Origin: Bettongia penicillata ogilbyi
Taxonomy: Eukaryota; Chordata; Mammalia; Diprotodontia; Potoroidae
Direction of reading: 5' to 3'
DNA length: 64,000 nucleotides
NCBI GenBank assembly: GCA_023548195.1
Contig: JAJHZJ010000121.1
Coordinates: 5,760,058 to 5,824,057 of the forward strand
Part shown: positions 33,546 through 43,490 of the stretch, piece after piece
Position numbering within the stretch: position 1 is the first letter of the stretch
How the letters are laid out: the number at the start of each line of letters is the position of its first letter
Made by a program: the position numbers and the translations under genes
Notes under the pieces: model-generated
Told to the model about the DNA's origin: nothing
Seen by the model: the letters and a program-made list of their open reading frames with translations, nothing else
Database searches by the model: none

Positions 33546-33740
33546 CAGGGCTGGGGAACCTGTGGCCTCAAGGCCATGTGTGGCTTTCTAGGTCCTCTTG
33601 GGTGTGGCCTCTTGATGGAATCCAAGTTTTATAGATCAAATCCTTTTATTAAGGGGATTTGTTCTGTGACATTTGGATTCAATCAAAGGATTACACTTGA
33701 GGACCTAGAGGGTCCTTGAGGCCATAGTTTCTTCACCTCC
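33546..33740. mobile_element. hAT-like foldback MITE, near full length
   Basis: Starts CAGGGCTGGGGAACCTGTGG (33546) and ends with a decayed inverted copy, CCTTGAGGCCATAGTTTCTT (33716). Inside, AATCCAAGTTTTATAGATCA faces TGACATTTGGATTCAATC, and TTTCTAGGTCCTC faces GAGGACCTAGAGGG. The whole element can fold on itself. It shares its terminal sequence with 17448-17595. The CAGGG...ACC end is typical of hAT-group elements. No transposase is present. Confidence 0.78.
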
Positions 33741-34004
33741 AACCCTCTCCTCCACTTGTGCTAAAGGCTAGAACTTGACTTATAGATTCCTGACTTGCAG
33801 GCTGGTTCTCTTTCCATTATGCCTAGATGCCATATCCATACATATGTAAAACTGAATGTTTACATACATACATGTACCAAATAGAGACATGCACATATAT
33901 GTGCACCATACAAAATGAAAGTGCCTATTACAAATATGAACATGTGTGAGCGTGTGATCCATACATATTACAGATTTAAATATGTATGCATATCACATAG
34001 TATA
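33741..34004. other. Unique DNA with ATAC-rich sequence
   Basis: Irregular ATAC/TATG sequence at 33833-33995, nothing else. Confidence 0.4.
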
Positions 34005-34150
34005 GATTTATAGATCCAAGCTGGTAGTGTGCAAAGCTAGATAAGGAGAGACAGAGACTTTAAATTCAACTCAATCTGAACCCTGTGACAGTAGGAAAAT
34101 CAACGTGACCTTCTCTAACCTTATATCTGCACTTGAAAAATATTAATGGT
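34005..34150 (+). mobile_element. MIR-type SINE fragment
   Basis: TAGTGTGCAAAGCTAGATAA (34025), TAAATTCAACTCAATCTGAA (box-B region), then AGGAAAATCAACGTGACCTT and CTTATATCTGCACTTGAAAA. Confidence 0.55.
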
Positions 34151-35049
34151 GACTAATAAATCATATTCCTTTCATATATTTAGATAAAAGAAAGTGATCT
34201 AAACATACTAAAATGATGTAATCAAAACATCACAAGCAACTGCCATTCAAATGACTTTATTCCAGGTGAGACAGAATCAAAGGCAACCAGCCCCTTGGTT
34301 ACAGGCTGGGGGAAGCTTGAGCTTTGTTGCCAAGGAAACGCATGCAAAGGCCAGAGAGCAAACAAACAGGATGGAGTGTGGGAAGCCACAAAAGACTGAG
34401 GTGTTAGCAGAAAATCTTAACCACATTTTTAAAAAGCTATTCATCTGGCTTTCCGCAAATTAAGACACTTTCTCCTTTGCATGGAGGAATAAATTAACTT
34501 GAATCCAGCTCTGACATAGTAAGGCCTTCTGCATCTTCTAATCTGCCTTGTTAGGATGGGATCAGGACAAAATATTGCCTAGTAACTTGATTCCATTTAG
34601 GATTTGTGGATGGAAGCATCCCACCGCTCTTCTCCTGACTCCCAGATTGAATGTCAGACAACTCTGCTTTCTATGATCAATTTTGCCTTTGCTGCTGGAA
34701 AGTCAGTCAAATTCTGTATTAATTAAACTGGAATTCTCCCTAAGATAGGCCTATGAACTAGCATATATTACAACCAAAATAAGCATGCAAAACAGAGATA
34801 AATTATACGATTTACTGAAGCAGTATGGAATCCTGGGAAGAGGCAACAAACAAATGACTAGAGGCCAAAAATAAAAGTAAATTGTAGGGTCAGAATAAAA
34901 TCTCCATTGACACTCGTCCATTACAAACAAAACAAAACAATTAGCAAGGGAGTTTTTTTAATTATCCAAAGACATAAAACAGACATTTTACAACACACTC
35001 TCATTACTACACATCAAAATGCATGTGCAATAGGTGATTTAGTATAAGT
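34151..35049. other. Repeat-free block around the X-box-like motif
   Basis: No repeat or coding gene was found. The 70-residue frame at 34251-34463 covers the motif region but has no domain. Confidence 0.4.
34326..34339 (+). promoter_or_regulatory. RFX X-box-like palindromic motif
   Basis: GTTGCCAAGGAAAC differs at one base from the symmetric RFX consensus GTTGCCATGGAAAC. Forty bases upstream, GGCAACC (34282) and GGTTAC (34297) add half-site-like sequences. An octamer-like ATGCAAAG follows at 34342. The surrounding 34230-34500 block has no recognisable repeat. Motif matches of this kind arise by chance, so function is only inferred. Confidence 0.4.
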
Positions 35050-35240
35050 CATAGGAATATAGAATTAAAATGAGAAGGGTCCTTAGAGTCTATGGAGTCC
35101 AACCTTCATTTTGCAAATGAGGAAACTGAGGCACAAAGGGGCATTAATGATTTGTTTATTGTCACACAACAAATAAAAATCTAAGGAAGGATTCAAACCC
35201 TGGTCCTTTTGACTCTAAGTTCACTGCTCTATACATTAAA
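35050..35240 (-). mobile_element. MIR-type SINE
   Basis: GAAGGGTCCTTAGAGTCTAT (35074), CATTTTGCAAATGAGGAAAC (35107), GGATTCAAACCCTGGTCCTT (35189) and CACTGCTCTATAC. Reversed order, nearly complete. Confidence 0.82.
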
Positions 35241-35499
35241 ATTGGTTACATTTTTGTGGATGTTTTCAAAAGACAATATTGTGAAGCTATGCTCAAATTC
35301 ATATTATTTATTGACCCTCCCTCCTCACACCCTAAATAACTCATATAGTTAGACAGACATTAGACCTATAGATCATTTTTCTGAGAAACTACAGTGCTTT
35401 TATATAAACAATTTCTTCTTACATTAAAGAATGTTATTGTGAAAATGGTATTAACATGTCCATTTCCAAAGATGGCAAAGCACATTAATGAATTTGCTC
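35241..35499. other. Unique DNA
   Basis: AT-rich spacer, nothing recognised. Confidence 0.4.
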
Positions 35500-35616
35500 A
35501 ATAGGGAGCATGGTGTAATGTACAGAATTATTGGACTTGTAGCAGGAAGACCTGAATTCAAATTCCTCTGTAGAGACTCATTAGAAGTATTATACTAAGA
35601 AAATCATTTATGGGAG
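35500..35616 (+). mobile_element. MIR-type SINE, left part of a split copy
   Basis: Head GAGCATGGTGTAATGTACAG (35506), GGAAGACCTGAATTCAAATT (box B), ending in AAGAAAATCATTTA at 35610. The CORE continuation resumes at 35900. Confidence 0.7.
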
Positions 35617-35880
35617 GAAAGAATAAGCCTCTAAAAAGTGTTTGCTATGTACCAGGCACATTTTATGTACTAAACACATTTTATAAATATTGCCTCATTT
35701 GACTTTCACAACCCTGGAAGATAGATGCTACTATCTTCATTTTACAGATGAGGAAACTGAGGTGGATAATGGTTGACTTACCCAGGGTCACAAAGCTCTT
35801 TAGTATTGGAGATCACATTTGAACTAAGCTCTTCCTAAGTCTAGGCTCAATGTTCTGTCCACAATGCCACCCCATTGCTT
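35617..35880 (-). mobile_element. MIR-type SINE, full length, inserted into another MIR
   Basis: The reversed tail TGTTTGCTATGTACCAGGCA (35640) is followed by CATTTTACAGATGAGGAAAC (35739), CCAGGGTCACAAAGC, TTTGAACTAAGCTCTTCCTA and the head TCCACAATGCCACCCC (35857). It separates two collinear halves of a plus-strand MIR. Confidence 0.85.
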
Positions 35881-35899
35881 CTAGATTAGCCGAGGACCG

Positions 35900-36030
35900 C
35901 TTGGAGCCTCAGTCTCCTTATACTGTAAAATGAATATAATGATTGTGATCCCCCCCCATAGAGTTATTGTGAGGAGGAAATTATAAATAGAAGATGATTA
36001 GCATATAGCTATGCTGCATCTCTTTCAATA
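35900..36030 (+). mobile_element. MIR-type SINE, right part of a split copy
   Basis: GGAGCCTCAGTCTCCTTATA (35904), CTGTAAAATGAATATAATGA, GTTATTGTGAGGAGGAAATT and GATGATTAGCATATAGC continue the element broken at 35616. A C run (35950-35958) lies inside. Confidence 0.7.
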
Positions 36031-36044
36031 TGAGTCTATTTCAA

Positions 36045-36205
36045 AAGGCGATGTGGGAGATAATAGATAGCATGCTGAATTAGAATCAAAAAGAATTCAT
36101 ATGGAACCCTAATATTTACCAGGTGACTCTGGGTACTCTATGAAGTCTCTGAAACTCAGATTCACCCAGGGATAGGATGAGGGTAAAATCATATGGGTAA
36201 AATAT
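36045..36205 (+). mobile_element. MIR-type SINE, diverged
   Basis: AGATAGCATGCTGAATTAGA (36064), AATTCATATGGAACCCTAAT and CAGGTGACTCTGGGTACTCT (36120) fit the head, box B and CORE order. Confidence 0.6.
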
Positions 36206-36257
36206 TCTGTATACACACATACACAAAATCACATTGTTTCACATACACAAATGTGAG

Positions 36258-36384
36258 GTATCATCATTACCATTAATAACACTCCCATCTTCACCATCAT
36301 CATCATCACCATTGTCATCAAGATCATCATTATCATCATAGTGAGGAGGAGAAGAAGGAGGAGGAGGAGGAGGAAGAGGAGAGC
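36258..36384. repeat. (CAT/CAC)n followed by (GGA)n purine tract
   Basis: Pyrimidine-purine trinucleotides of the CAT/CAC type (36262-36340) change into a pure purine run of GGA/GAA units (36343-36382). The frame reading an arginine string here (36341-36529) is an artefact of the repeat. Confidence 0.9.
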
Positions 36385-36640
36385 TAACATTTGTTTTGCA
36401 CTATTTACCCAGCACTATAGTAAATACTTTTCAATTGTCATCTCACTTAACCCTCACAATCACTCTGGGAGATTGATGGTATTATTATCCCCCTTTATAG
36501 AAGAAGAAACCGAGGTATATAAAGGTTAAGTGACTTGCCCAGGGTCACACAGCTAGTGAGTGTCTGAGGCTGGATTTGAACTCATGTCTTTTTGACTCCA
36601 GGTCTGGTGCTCCATGAACTGTGCTCCCTAGATGCCCCAT
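36385..36640 (-). mobile_element. MIR-type SINE, full length
   Basis: AACATTTGTTTTGCACTATT (36386), CTCACTTAACCCTCACAATC, CTGGGAGATTGATGGTATTA, GGTTAAGTGACTTGCCCAGG (36523), TTTGAACTCATGTCTTTTTG (36575) and a head ending CTCCCTAGATGCCCC. Confidence 0.88.
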
Positions 36641-37309
36641 TATTATACCTACTATTCAATATGTATTTGAGGGCTATAATCACTCAACTATTAATCAAGT
36701 ATCACTAATGCGTCCTTGAATGGCTAGCACCAAACTAAACCGGTCCACAGTAATCTACCCATACTGATATATACAAAAATAACTGCCTTATTATTGGTAG
36801 ATGGAGAAAAAAAGGGACAAACAGACCTCTTCACACAGAATGCAGTGAAAGACAAATTGATTAAAATAAGGAATAATCAATCTAGTTATGATAGGTTTTT
36901 TAATGTCTAAGTGAAAAGTCATTTGAGAAGCTATGGATGAAGAAATATATATTCAGATTATGACTGCAAATTAAGCAAATTTATACTAAAATAGCATAAA
37001 GACTGATCTTTGGTGGAACACAAATTTGGGGAACACTCCTCTCCCGCCAGCACTTGGAACAGTCTCCATCAGATGGATGTCAATCACATTTTGATCCACA
37101 AAAGTCAATAATCAATTCAAGACTTGAATTAATTCTGGATGCTTTATGTCAGCGTACATTCAGTGCTCTTTATTCACTTTGTCATAGCAGAAGAAAAAAG
37201 AATAAAAAAGCTGGAATATCACATTTTTAAAGTTCTTAAGTCATAGGTCACTGAATCTCAAACTTTAGTGATTTTAGAGATTGTTTTAGAGAGGAAAACT
37301 ATTAGCCAG
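36641..37309. other. Unique DNA
   Basis: No repeat or coding feature recognised. Confidence 0.4.
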
Positions 37310-37405
37310 AGCTATTACATGATTCATCTAAAGTGCTACTAGTTAGCTGAGCTGGACTGGGGAAACCCAGGTCTCCTGGCTCCGAGTCTTGTCCTCTTTG
37401 CTGAC
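37310..37405 (-). mobile_element. MIR-type SINE fragment
   Basis: TACATGATTCATCTAAAGTG (37317), AAACCCAGGTCTCCTGGCTC (37363) and GTCCTCTTTGCTG are reversed CORE and box-B blocks. Confidence 0.55.
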
Positions 37406-37589
37406 ACACAGATTAAGATAGTCAAAATAATCTCAGATTGGCCTTATTCAGAGAATTTTGTCCTGTGGGATATTTTGATTAAGCATCTGAATGAAAACAA
37501 GAAGGTATATTTCTCTAATTGGATGATAATGATGGTGGTAGGGATAGCTAATAGAGAATCAGTATTCCAAAAGGCCACACAAAATTTAA

Positions 37590-37800
37590 TCCAAATCAGT
37601 TAACATTTATTTAGCACCTGCTCTGTCTAAGGTATGGGGCAAGGTGACAACTGTGACAAAATGGAATACAGATCCTATCACAAAAACAGAGATTCAGAGC
37701 TGGAAGGGACCCCAGAAATATGCTACTCTCATGTTTTTAGATGAGAAAGACGAAAGCCATAATGTAGGTTCAATAAACCCCTCAAATTCACGAGTACAAG
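37590..37800 (-). mobile_element. MIR/L2-type tails, fragment
   Basis: GTTAACATTTATTTAGCACC (37599) and CTGTCTAAGGTATGGGGC form a reversed tail. GAGATTCAGAGCTGGAAGGG (37688) and TAGATGAGAAAGACGAAAGC belong to a second reversed MIR-like segment. The 71-residue frame over it is not supported. Confidence 0.5.
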
Positions 37801-37944
37801 ATGTGAAAGAACATTTTTTTTATTCAAAAAGATTTTTGTTGTCACTCTGTTATTTTTGAACAAGTCAGTAGTGTGAGAAGTTCTGAACAAAAGCTTTTAA
37901 ATGTTTAATTTTAGGCCTCATTATTAGAAGCACAATGTCCACAA

Positions 37945-37946
37945 TA

Positions 37947-37980
<34 letters not shown>

Positions 37981-38020
37981 ATGTATATACATACATACAT
38001 ACATACACACACACACACTC
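37945..38020. repeat. Foldback microsatellite (AT)n(GT)n...(ATAC)n(AC)n
   Basis: A (GT)10 run at 37961-37980 faces ATAC and (AC)7 at 38005-38018 across an ATGTATATACAT centre. The two sides are complementary, so a hairpin is possible. Confidence 0.9.
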
Positions 38021-38189
38021 TATCTCTCACTGATGATACCATGTCTAGGGTAGCGCATTCAGTTTGTGGAATAATTTAAGAGAAAATGAAAAAGTAGAGA
38101 ACGTATAAATTCACAAGAAATTAATCTGAATTTGTAGTCCCAGGATGAAAGCCCATGCGAGGAGCATACAAAGTTCTTAATAAATGTTT

Positions 38190-38640
38190 CATTGAAGAGA
38201 AGGATCACGTTGATGAATGATCTAGAAACTATATCATTTGCAAAAGAGTGGAAGAAAATGGAGAAGTTGCATTTAGAAAAAAAAAAGATTTAAGGGGTGC
38301 CTGATAGCCAACTATAGCAAGGTAAAGGACTGCTTTGTAGAATTTGGAGTAGTCTTTTTTCTTTAGGTCCACAAAGCAGAACTAGGACCTACAGGTGGGC
38401 AGTACAGGTAAGTAGATTTCAGCACTGCATCAGGGCAAAGCTTTCTAACAATGCGAGTTATTGAAAAATGGAATGGATGTACATCTTACAATTGTTTCAA
38501 GTACTCATGTAGAAATTGGATGGCCACCCATGCCATACACTTTTTAAGAAATTATCCTTAGAATGGGTGAAAAGTTAAACTGGATAATCTACTTCGTCCC
38601 TGGCAAATATAAGGATATAACTCAAAGATATAGAAATTAA
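38190..38640 (+). mobile_element. L3/CR1 LINE 3' region
   Basis: TGGAAGAAAATGGAGAAGTT (38250), GGGGTGCCTGATAGCCAACT (38294), CAAAGCAGAACTAGGACCTA (38374), GGCAAAGCTTTCTAACAATG (38434), and GATGGCCACCCATGCCATAC (38519) follow the L3/CR1 terminal order. Confidence 0.72.
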
Positions 38641-38998
38641 AGTCCCAGAAAGGAAAACGTTTGATTTTCCTAAATTTTTTCTACTTCTGTGGTTTAACCT
38701 TTGTTTTTAAAGGAAGACATCATGTTGGATAAGAATAAACAGGAGAGAAAAAGGAAACTGGTGAACAATTGAACATACCAGCACATATCCTAACATATTC
38801 TAACATGGAAGGAACATCATCTAGTGGAATGATGTAGAGTGTTTGAGAGGATAGGAAGATGGAGGACGCTCCCATACCTCTTGCCATAATTTTATTCTCT
38901 AGTAACCAAATAGAAAAGTCAGACATCTTACTGAGAGCATCCAACTACTCCCCTTTTACTTCTACTTTATTTTTTCTCCTCCTGTACCCCTCCCTCCA
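38641..38998. other. Unique DNA
   Basis: Nothing recognised. The 74-residue minus frame (38720-38944) has no domain. Confidence 0.4.
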
Positions 38999-39178
38999 TG
39001 ATGCTGATGTTTAGTCATTTCATATCTGACTCTTCACTGACCCCATTTGGGGTTTTCTTGGCAAAGATACTGGAATGGTTTGCCATTTCCTTCTCCAGCT
39101 CATTTTACAGATAGACCTGGGGAAAAAAGCCTTAAACCCTTGTCTACGGTCATACAGCTAGTGTCTGAGAATCATGGT
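38999..39178 (-). mobile_element. MAR1-type SINE, head truncated
   Basis: CATATCTGACTCTTCACTGA (39020), GGGGTTTTCTTGGCAAAGAT (39049), TTTGCCATTTCCTTCTCCAG (39079) and CATACAGCTAGTGTCTGAG. It stops before box B. A (TG)n run lies just downstream at 39229-39247. Confidence 0.88.
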
Positions 39179-39247
39179 AGTACACATTATTGTAACAAAA
39201 GGCAGGAATTAAGTAGACTTAAAATGTATGTGTGTGTGTGTGTGTAT

Positions 39248-39411
39248 GGTGCATATTTAAAATGTTCCATTGACTCATATATATTCATTGTGTAGCTAAG
39301 ATCAATGTTTTAAAATTCAAATAGAATCAGGGCTCACCAAATCATACATAAGAATTCCCAAGAACTGCATATTGACTTAAAAACACATATTAATATTTTC
39401 TATGTTTTATT
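39248..39411. other. Unique DNA
   Basis: AT-rich spacer without recognisable features. Confidence 0.4.
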
Positions 39412-39530
39412 GTGTTTTTATTTATTTTGTTAAATATTTCCCAATTACATTTTCATCTGATTCAGACAACACTTGGGAATATTGGGAGGCTGCCTGTAGA
39501 CCACATATTTGACACCTCCAGCTACAAAAA
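39412..39530. mobile_element. Possible DNA-transposon-derived fragment
   Basis: AAATATTTCCCAATTACATT (39431) followed by CATATTTGACACCTCCAGC (39503) resembles an end segment of a marsupial hAT-like repeat that finishes in TTGACACC. The partner end is not visible. Low confidence. Confidence 0.35.
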
Positions 39531-39674
39531 TCCTGTTATGCTTGGTGGACAGATAATGCTGAATTCTTCGAGATCATGTGAGTGTAACACAAACTTTGTC
39601 ACCTTCTACCGAACTAGCAAGGATTTAAGCATAGGTGTGGCAGCAGATTGCATATTTGTTTGGAAACTACATAT

Positions 39675-39870
39675 TGTAGCAGTCAGAATATAGGATTTGG
39701 AAGTAAGAGCTGAGTTCAAATTCTGCCTCAGTCATTTATTAGCTGTGTAACAATGAGCAAATCATTTAACCTCTCTCAATCTCAGTTTCTTCATCTACAA
39801 AATGGATATAAAAACAATACCTATCTCATGGGGTTGTTGTAAGGGTCAAATAAAATGAAATTTTATATTT
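39675..39870 (+). mobile_element. MIR-type SINE
   Basis: GAGTTCAAATTCTGCCTCAG (39712, box B), GAGCAAATCATTTAACCTCT (39755), TCTACAAAATGGATATAAAA and CTCATGGGGTTGTTGTAAGG (39825) are all present in order. Confidence 0.85.
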
Positions 39871-39976
39871 TACCTATTTAATTCTTGCATTTCATTGTGA
39901 TATATTACAACATGTTTCATTATAATAAGCTCTTTACAGATCTTAAAGTGTTATATCATTTTTAACTATTGGTATT

Positions 39977-40218
39977 GGGGAGAGCTCAGTGACATAGTGA
40001 ACAGAGCACTAGGTCTGGAATGAGGAAGACTCAAGTTCAAATCCAGCCTTAGACTCTTAATAGCTATGCGACCTTGGGCAAGTCACTTAATCCTGTTTGC
40101 CTCAATTTCCCCATCTGTAAAATGAGCTGAAGAAGGAAATGGCAAACCACTGCAGTATCTTTGCCAAGAAAAGCCCAAATAAGGTCAGGAAAAGTCAGAC
40201 ACAAAGAAACAAGATGTT
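39977..40218 (+). mobile_element. MAR1-type SINE, full length
   Basis: Head GGGAGAGCTCAGTGACATAG (39977), box B CAAGTTCAAATCCAGCC, CTTGGGCAAGTCACTTAATC (40073), GGAAATGGCAAACCACTGCA (40135), GCCAAGAAAAGCCC and AAAGTCAGACACAAAGAAAC. Confidence 0.92.
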
Positions 40219-40539
40219 ATTATTGTTTCGCCCCCAGCCAAACTAAATTTGGAGAGGTTCAGCTGAAAGATAGTTTTACTGTAGGGTAATCAATTTTTCT
40301 GCCACAGCAATTTATAAAGACCATTTACAATGAGTTTCTGATCAGTGTGAATGATGAATCTTTCCTTTGACAAGTTCACATTATTTGAATTTGTACTGTA
40401 TTTTCCAGTGGGCTAGAAACAATTACCATATTTTATATGGTTATAACTCTAAATAATGTATGAATTCCCAAATATTTGACCACTTCACAAGATTCATTAT
40501 ATATACTAATCAGGACCTAACCGATGTAGAAAGTTAGAA
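40219..40539. other. Unique DNA
   Basis: No feature recognised. Confidence 0.4.
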
Positions 40540-40614
40540 TGTAAGCTCCTCAAAAATAGGAATTATTTCACTCTCTGTATTTATAGCCCAAGTGCTTAGT
40601 ACAGAATCTGGCAG
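40540..40614 (+). mobile_element. L2 LINE tail (separate copy)
   Basis: AATGTAAGCTCCTCAAAAAT (40538) to AGTGCTTAGTACAGAATCTGG is an L2 terminal block, directly followed by another L2 copy in the same orientation. Confidence 0.7.
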
Positions 40615-40950
40615 TTTTGTACGTTTTCACTGGCTGTCCCTTGTGCTGGAATTCCCTCTCTCTTTATCACTGTCTTTTGCCTTTTCTGGGTTCCTTGATG
40701 TCTCAGCTAAAATCACATTTATTGCAAGAAGCCATTACCAGTTCCCCTTTATACTATCTCTTTCTGAGATTATTTCTAATTTACCCTGTATTTTATTTAT
40801 CACTGACAGTACATAGTTGTTTCCATGTTGACTCCCCAGTTACAGTGTAAGATCCTAGAGGACATGGATTTATTTTGATTTTTGTATATCCAGTGTTAGC
40901 ATGGTATTTGGCAATAATAGGTACTTAATGCTTATTGGATCAAGCAATCA
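40615..40950 (+). mobile_element. L2 LINE 3' end
   Basis: TGTCCCTTGTGCTGGAATTC (40635), GATGTCTCAGCTAAAATCAC (40697), AAGAAGCCATTACCAGTTCC, GTGTAAGATCCTAGAGGACA (40845) and TAATAGGTACTTAATGCTTA. The two overlapping 74-77-residue frames here are relics without function. Confidence 0.82.
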
Positions 40951-42879
40951 ATAACCTTTCGGTGATATTGATGCCACTAATGATACTTTTGATGTGACTG
41001 ATACATGTTTGCAGGTTGATTGGTTGGTTACTAAATTGTAAAGGTATTGTTATCCACAGTGCTATCACTTTTGGCATTCATACCAACAACATCACATATC
41101 CTTGAAGGATGTGAAGTAAATCGAACGAACTGGTTTTCCACTCTGCATTTATACTTAAGAGCCATTAAAAAAAACTTCATGACTCCCAAATGCATTTAGA
41201 ATCATTCTCTACTTGGAGATATAAGATGTGTGTGTGTTTGGAAAAACATTTGGCTTCAAGATGGCATAAGTGGAAGATTTTCCCATTTAAATAGCTTCTA
41301 TTTTTACCAATGGAACTATGTCCAAAATCTACATAAGGAGATATACACACATATGTGGAGCTGAGAAATTCTGAGTTTGGGAGAGAGTGGGTATTTTCTG
41401 AAAGCTACACTGAGCAGGCTGGCTTTACAAATGTTCTTTGCCAAATAGTCTTCTCTCACTTTTAAATATCCATATTTTAAGAAGGAATACTGATCTATTT
41501 TGCTTTACTTGCAGAAAATCTTAATTGTTCATAAAGCAAGATAGTCTGAGAATAATATAATATTACAGACAGATTGCTGCAAAGTCAAACTGGAAATTGG
41601 AAAGGCACAGGAGTCATGAACCCAGTGATACCCGGACATGTTTTTAATTTGTATTAATAGAGCTATGCAAGAGTTCAGAGGTAGGAGTGGGGGTGTATAT
41701 ACAGTCCTTACCCTTTGAAATCAGTCATTGCCACCAATTATCTGTATAACCTAGAATTCTCAGGCCCCATACCAAGACTTCTCAGCAGGAAACATTGTCC
41801 TTCTCTAAGTAATTATGACATATAGAATGTAGCAATGTTTTTTCTATGATGATGGAAAATTCATGAGGGTACTGTATATGCAACTGAAATTAAAAAAAAA
41901 TTCCAGTCAATAGGGACTCCCCACCCCTGCTGCAGTCCCAATTTCCCCATTCAAATGACACATTTCTCACTTCCATTAATAGAGACGGAAATTACAAATG
42001 GGTATCCAGAGAAGATGGCTCAGACCTTCGACCATTTCCCATTATTTTGAGTGGGGCAATCATAAAGGGCGATTTTCTTTCTGCCTCATCTCTTTCAGAG
42101 CGAAAGCTGGTTATTTAATACCATTTGTTGGGTAATCAACCAGAACACTGGAATATTAAAATTAGGATTGTGTTAGGAAAGGCACTTGTTCTAACTGTGA
42201 AACACCAAAATGAAAATATCCTGGTGATTACCGTGACCATCTTAACTTGCAGCTATGATTATCAGGCTACTATTTTCAAGGGATTTTTACAGCGATGGGA
42301 AGGCAAATGGATCCTAAGTCGAGTTTATTTTCTTCCCAATCTTGCTATTCAGGGACTCCAATCTCAGTTCAGCAATGATAGAGAGAAATCCTTTGCAATT
42401 TATACAAATCACTGTCAGATCTCTGTCAGCAAGAGCCAGCTTTCAAGCTGACCCCTTCAGAGTGCAGAACTGTCTGCAGTTCCTGATGGAGCCATTCAAA
42501 CCAGACAAAGGGGAAGGGAATCTCAGACCACAGAACAAAACCAGTCCTACTTCAAAAGCACATTCCCATGTGGAATCCCTATCATACTCAACATGCTCTC
42601 AAAGCTATGCTTATGGGTCCAACTGGTAATTCATGCTCTATACAAAGTTGGAGTGCCATGCTCCACCAGGGGAAATTGTTAGCTCTCAAAGAAAGCAAAT
42701 AACAAAATTCATTCAACAGACAGTACTTCCAGAGAACTCGCCAAGCACCATTCAAGGCCTAAGCTACTGAGACTCATTCCATACAAGCAACTGAGTTTCT
42801 GCAAATAAGGCTTCTAAATTATAGAATAAGATGAAGGATCAGACAGGGGTAAGAAGACGTTTTTGTGGATTGATCTGGT
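40951..42879. other. Long repeat-poor block
   Basis: About 1.9 kb in which no interspersed repeat is recognisable. From 42050 to 42640 stop codons are sparse (frames of 108 and 95 residues), and the sequence contains CATTTGTTGGGTAATCAACC (42123) and AATCCTTTGCAATTTATACA (42388). There is no domain and no convincing splice context. A conserved non-coding element is possible. Confidence 0.35.
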
Positions 42880-43020
42880 AGGGCCCAGTATCTAGATTGA
42901 GAATGAAAAGGCCTAGGCTGTAGTCCTACCTCACACACTTTGTTAGCTGTAAGACTATAATTATTTTTGTCTCAGAGGGACTGAGTTTCCTTGTCTTTAA
43001 AACAGAGATAATGCTCAGAG
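42880..43020 (+). mobile_element. MIR-type SINE fragment
   Basis: GAAAAGGCCTAGGCTGTAGT (42906), TACCTCACACACTTTGTTAG, GACTGAGTTTCCTTGTCTTT (42980) and AAAACAGAGATAATGC follow box-B to CORE order. Confidence 0.65.
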
Positions 43021-43451
43021 TGATAGAGGAAAGAGGCTTTGTTGCAGTTAAGCCACATCTCGTAGTGTATGTGTCCGGGGTCGGGGGTGGGAAAGGGATA
43101 TTTGCATGCCCCTGGCAGTATTGGGTCTGACACAGTTCTTCTTTGTGAGGGCAAAGATGCTGGCAGAGGTGATCCGTATTGTTAGCCCTTTCCTCATGAT
43201 TGTCTGCTGGTTCATAATTCATATGCTACTGTTCCTAGGGCAACCTTCAGATTTGTGGCACATCTCTCATTGGGTCCACTTTTGCCCTATCCTTTAGGGG
43301 ATAAGGGCTAGAATCTCTAAGGGACAGGCTACTTGCTCCCCTTCTCCTGGCACAAGGGCACTAAGTTCACGATCCACACATACTGATCAACTGTGTTTGA
43401 GCCTACTCAAGACACAAGTAGTAATTATACTTACCTACAGCATTACTGTAC
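43021..43451. other. Unique DNA upstream of the first HAL1-like element
   Basis: No feature recognised. Overlapping short frames on both strands (42926-43297) have no domain. Confidence 0.4.
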
Positions 43452-43465
43452 AAAAAATACTTTGA
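43452..43465 (+). repeat. Target-site duplication, left copy (HAL1-A)
   Basis: AAAAAATACTTTGA is repeated exactly at 46311-46324. It is A-rich at its 5' side, as expected for L1 endonuclease target sites. Confidence 0.93.
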
Positions 43466-43490
43466 GGGGGGAAGAGCCAAGATGGCGGAG
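43466..43490 (+). promoter_or_regulatory. L1-type 5' end with YY1-like box
   Basis: GAGCCAAGATGGCGGAGTAG sits a few bases inside the element start. L1 elements of placental mammals begin with a similar GGAGCCAAGATGGCC that contains a YY1 site controlling where transcription starts. The CpG-containing core is intact in this copy and reads AAGATGGCAG in copy B. Confidence 0.65.

Noticed and set aside
36341..36529. Arginine-rich open frame
   Set aside because: Encoded by a GGA/AGG microsatellite and then by a reversed SINE.
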